NCBI GenBank assembly: GCA_045599035.1 | Contig: JAZRVI010000058.1 | Span: forward strand, 1 to 21,971 | DNA: 21,971 nt | Reading direction: 5' to 3' | From: CATZDY01 sp045599035 | GTDB taxonomy: Bacteria > Bacillota > Desulfotomaculia > Desulfotomaculales > Desulfocucumaceae | Shown: piece by piece, positions 21,838 to 21,971 of the stretch | Layout: every line of letters starts with the position of its first letter | How positions within the stretch are numbered: the stretch's first letter is position 1 | Position numbers and translations under genes: made by a program | The notes under the pieces: generated by a model | Told to the model about the DNA's origin: nothing | Seen by the model: the letters and a program-made list of their open reading frames with translations, nothing else | Database searches by the model: none

Positions 21838-21971
21838 TTACCCACAGGCAAGCCTGCGGGGTTCCAATTGTTAAGCGTTGCTTGTAATCGTACATCATTT
21901 TCAGACTTTGGAATACAAGTTTATGCTTAGAGCAAAGAAACTTTATAGACAAGCAATCCGTTGATTACATT
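21838..21971 (-). mobile_element. Probable end of an inserted element (IS200/IS605-like hairpin end), partial
   Basis: Right at the break in the permease frame lies a hairpin: CCCACAGG (21841-21848) against CCTGCGGG (21853-21860) with one G-T pair. On the minus strand it reads hairpin, then GTAAGTCA, then permease sequence; on the plus strand TTAC directly precedes it. IS200/IS605 elements have subterminal hairpins and no terminal repeats or target duplication. The remaining 110 bp contain no recognisable transposase. The call rests on the truncated gene plus the hairpin; the family is inferred. Confidence 0.4.

Overview
The window looks like a chromosomal piece of a spore-forming Firmicute, probably class Clostridia. 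The support is gene content and order: cysE-cysS-mrnC-rlmB-yacP-sigH, rpsB-tsf-pyrH-frr, a SpoVB-type flippase, strong AGGAGG-type ribosome binding sites, CCA-encoded tRNAs, and many near-consensus sigma-A promoters with 17-18 bp spacers. No 16S rRNA gene is present, so nothing finer than class is claimed.

Layout from left to right. Positions 1-89 are the tail of a transposase-like gene. A minus-strand pair follows: a CDF metal transporter with a cysteine-rich tail, then recJ. tRNA cluster 1 (Asn, a CAT tRNA, Glu, Val) and a flavodoxin-fold reductase are on the plus strand, facing a minus-strand tldD. tRNA cluster 2 (Asp, Phe, Gly, Cys) and a small PQ-loop-like membrane protein are on the plus strand. 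Next is the minus-strand operon rpsB-tsf-pyrH-frr, which ends in two small genes (a 66-aa PASTA-like ORF and a secreted stalk-domain protein) instead of the usual uppS-cdsA-dxr. Upstream of it lie two coupled small membrane-protein genes and tRNA cluster 3 (Thr, Tyr, fMet, Thr, Met in transcription order). The minus-strand block cysE-cysS-mrnC-rlmB-yacP then leads into sigH, which has its own promoter. Further upstream are a SpoVB-like flippase and a 92-aa unknown gene. The right end carries a plus-strand tRNA-Leu, a secreted stalk-domain protein, and a minus-strand FtsX-type permease fragment cut off at its 5' side beside a hairpin resembling an IS200/IS605 end.

Most genes serve translation and RNA metabolism: 14 tRNAs, S2, EF-Ts, ribosome recycling factor, cysteinyl-tRNA synthetase, Mini-III, a 23S rRNA methyltransferase and a Rae1-like endonuclease. 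Cysteine synthesis (cysE) is coupled to cysteine charging (cysS). The two ends carry mobile-element debris and the most foreign-looking genes. I found no CRISPR array, prophage, toxin-antitoxin pair or clearly new multigene system. The best leads are a rho-independent hairpin between rpsB and tsf, a 27-residue-periodic basic extension on RlmB, the seven-cysteine tail of the CDF transporter, a tandem-duplicated terminator arm after tRNA-Leu, atypical initiator and CAT tRNAs, the coupled membrane-protein pair, and the disrupted permease at the right edge.
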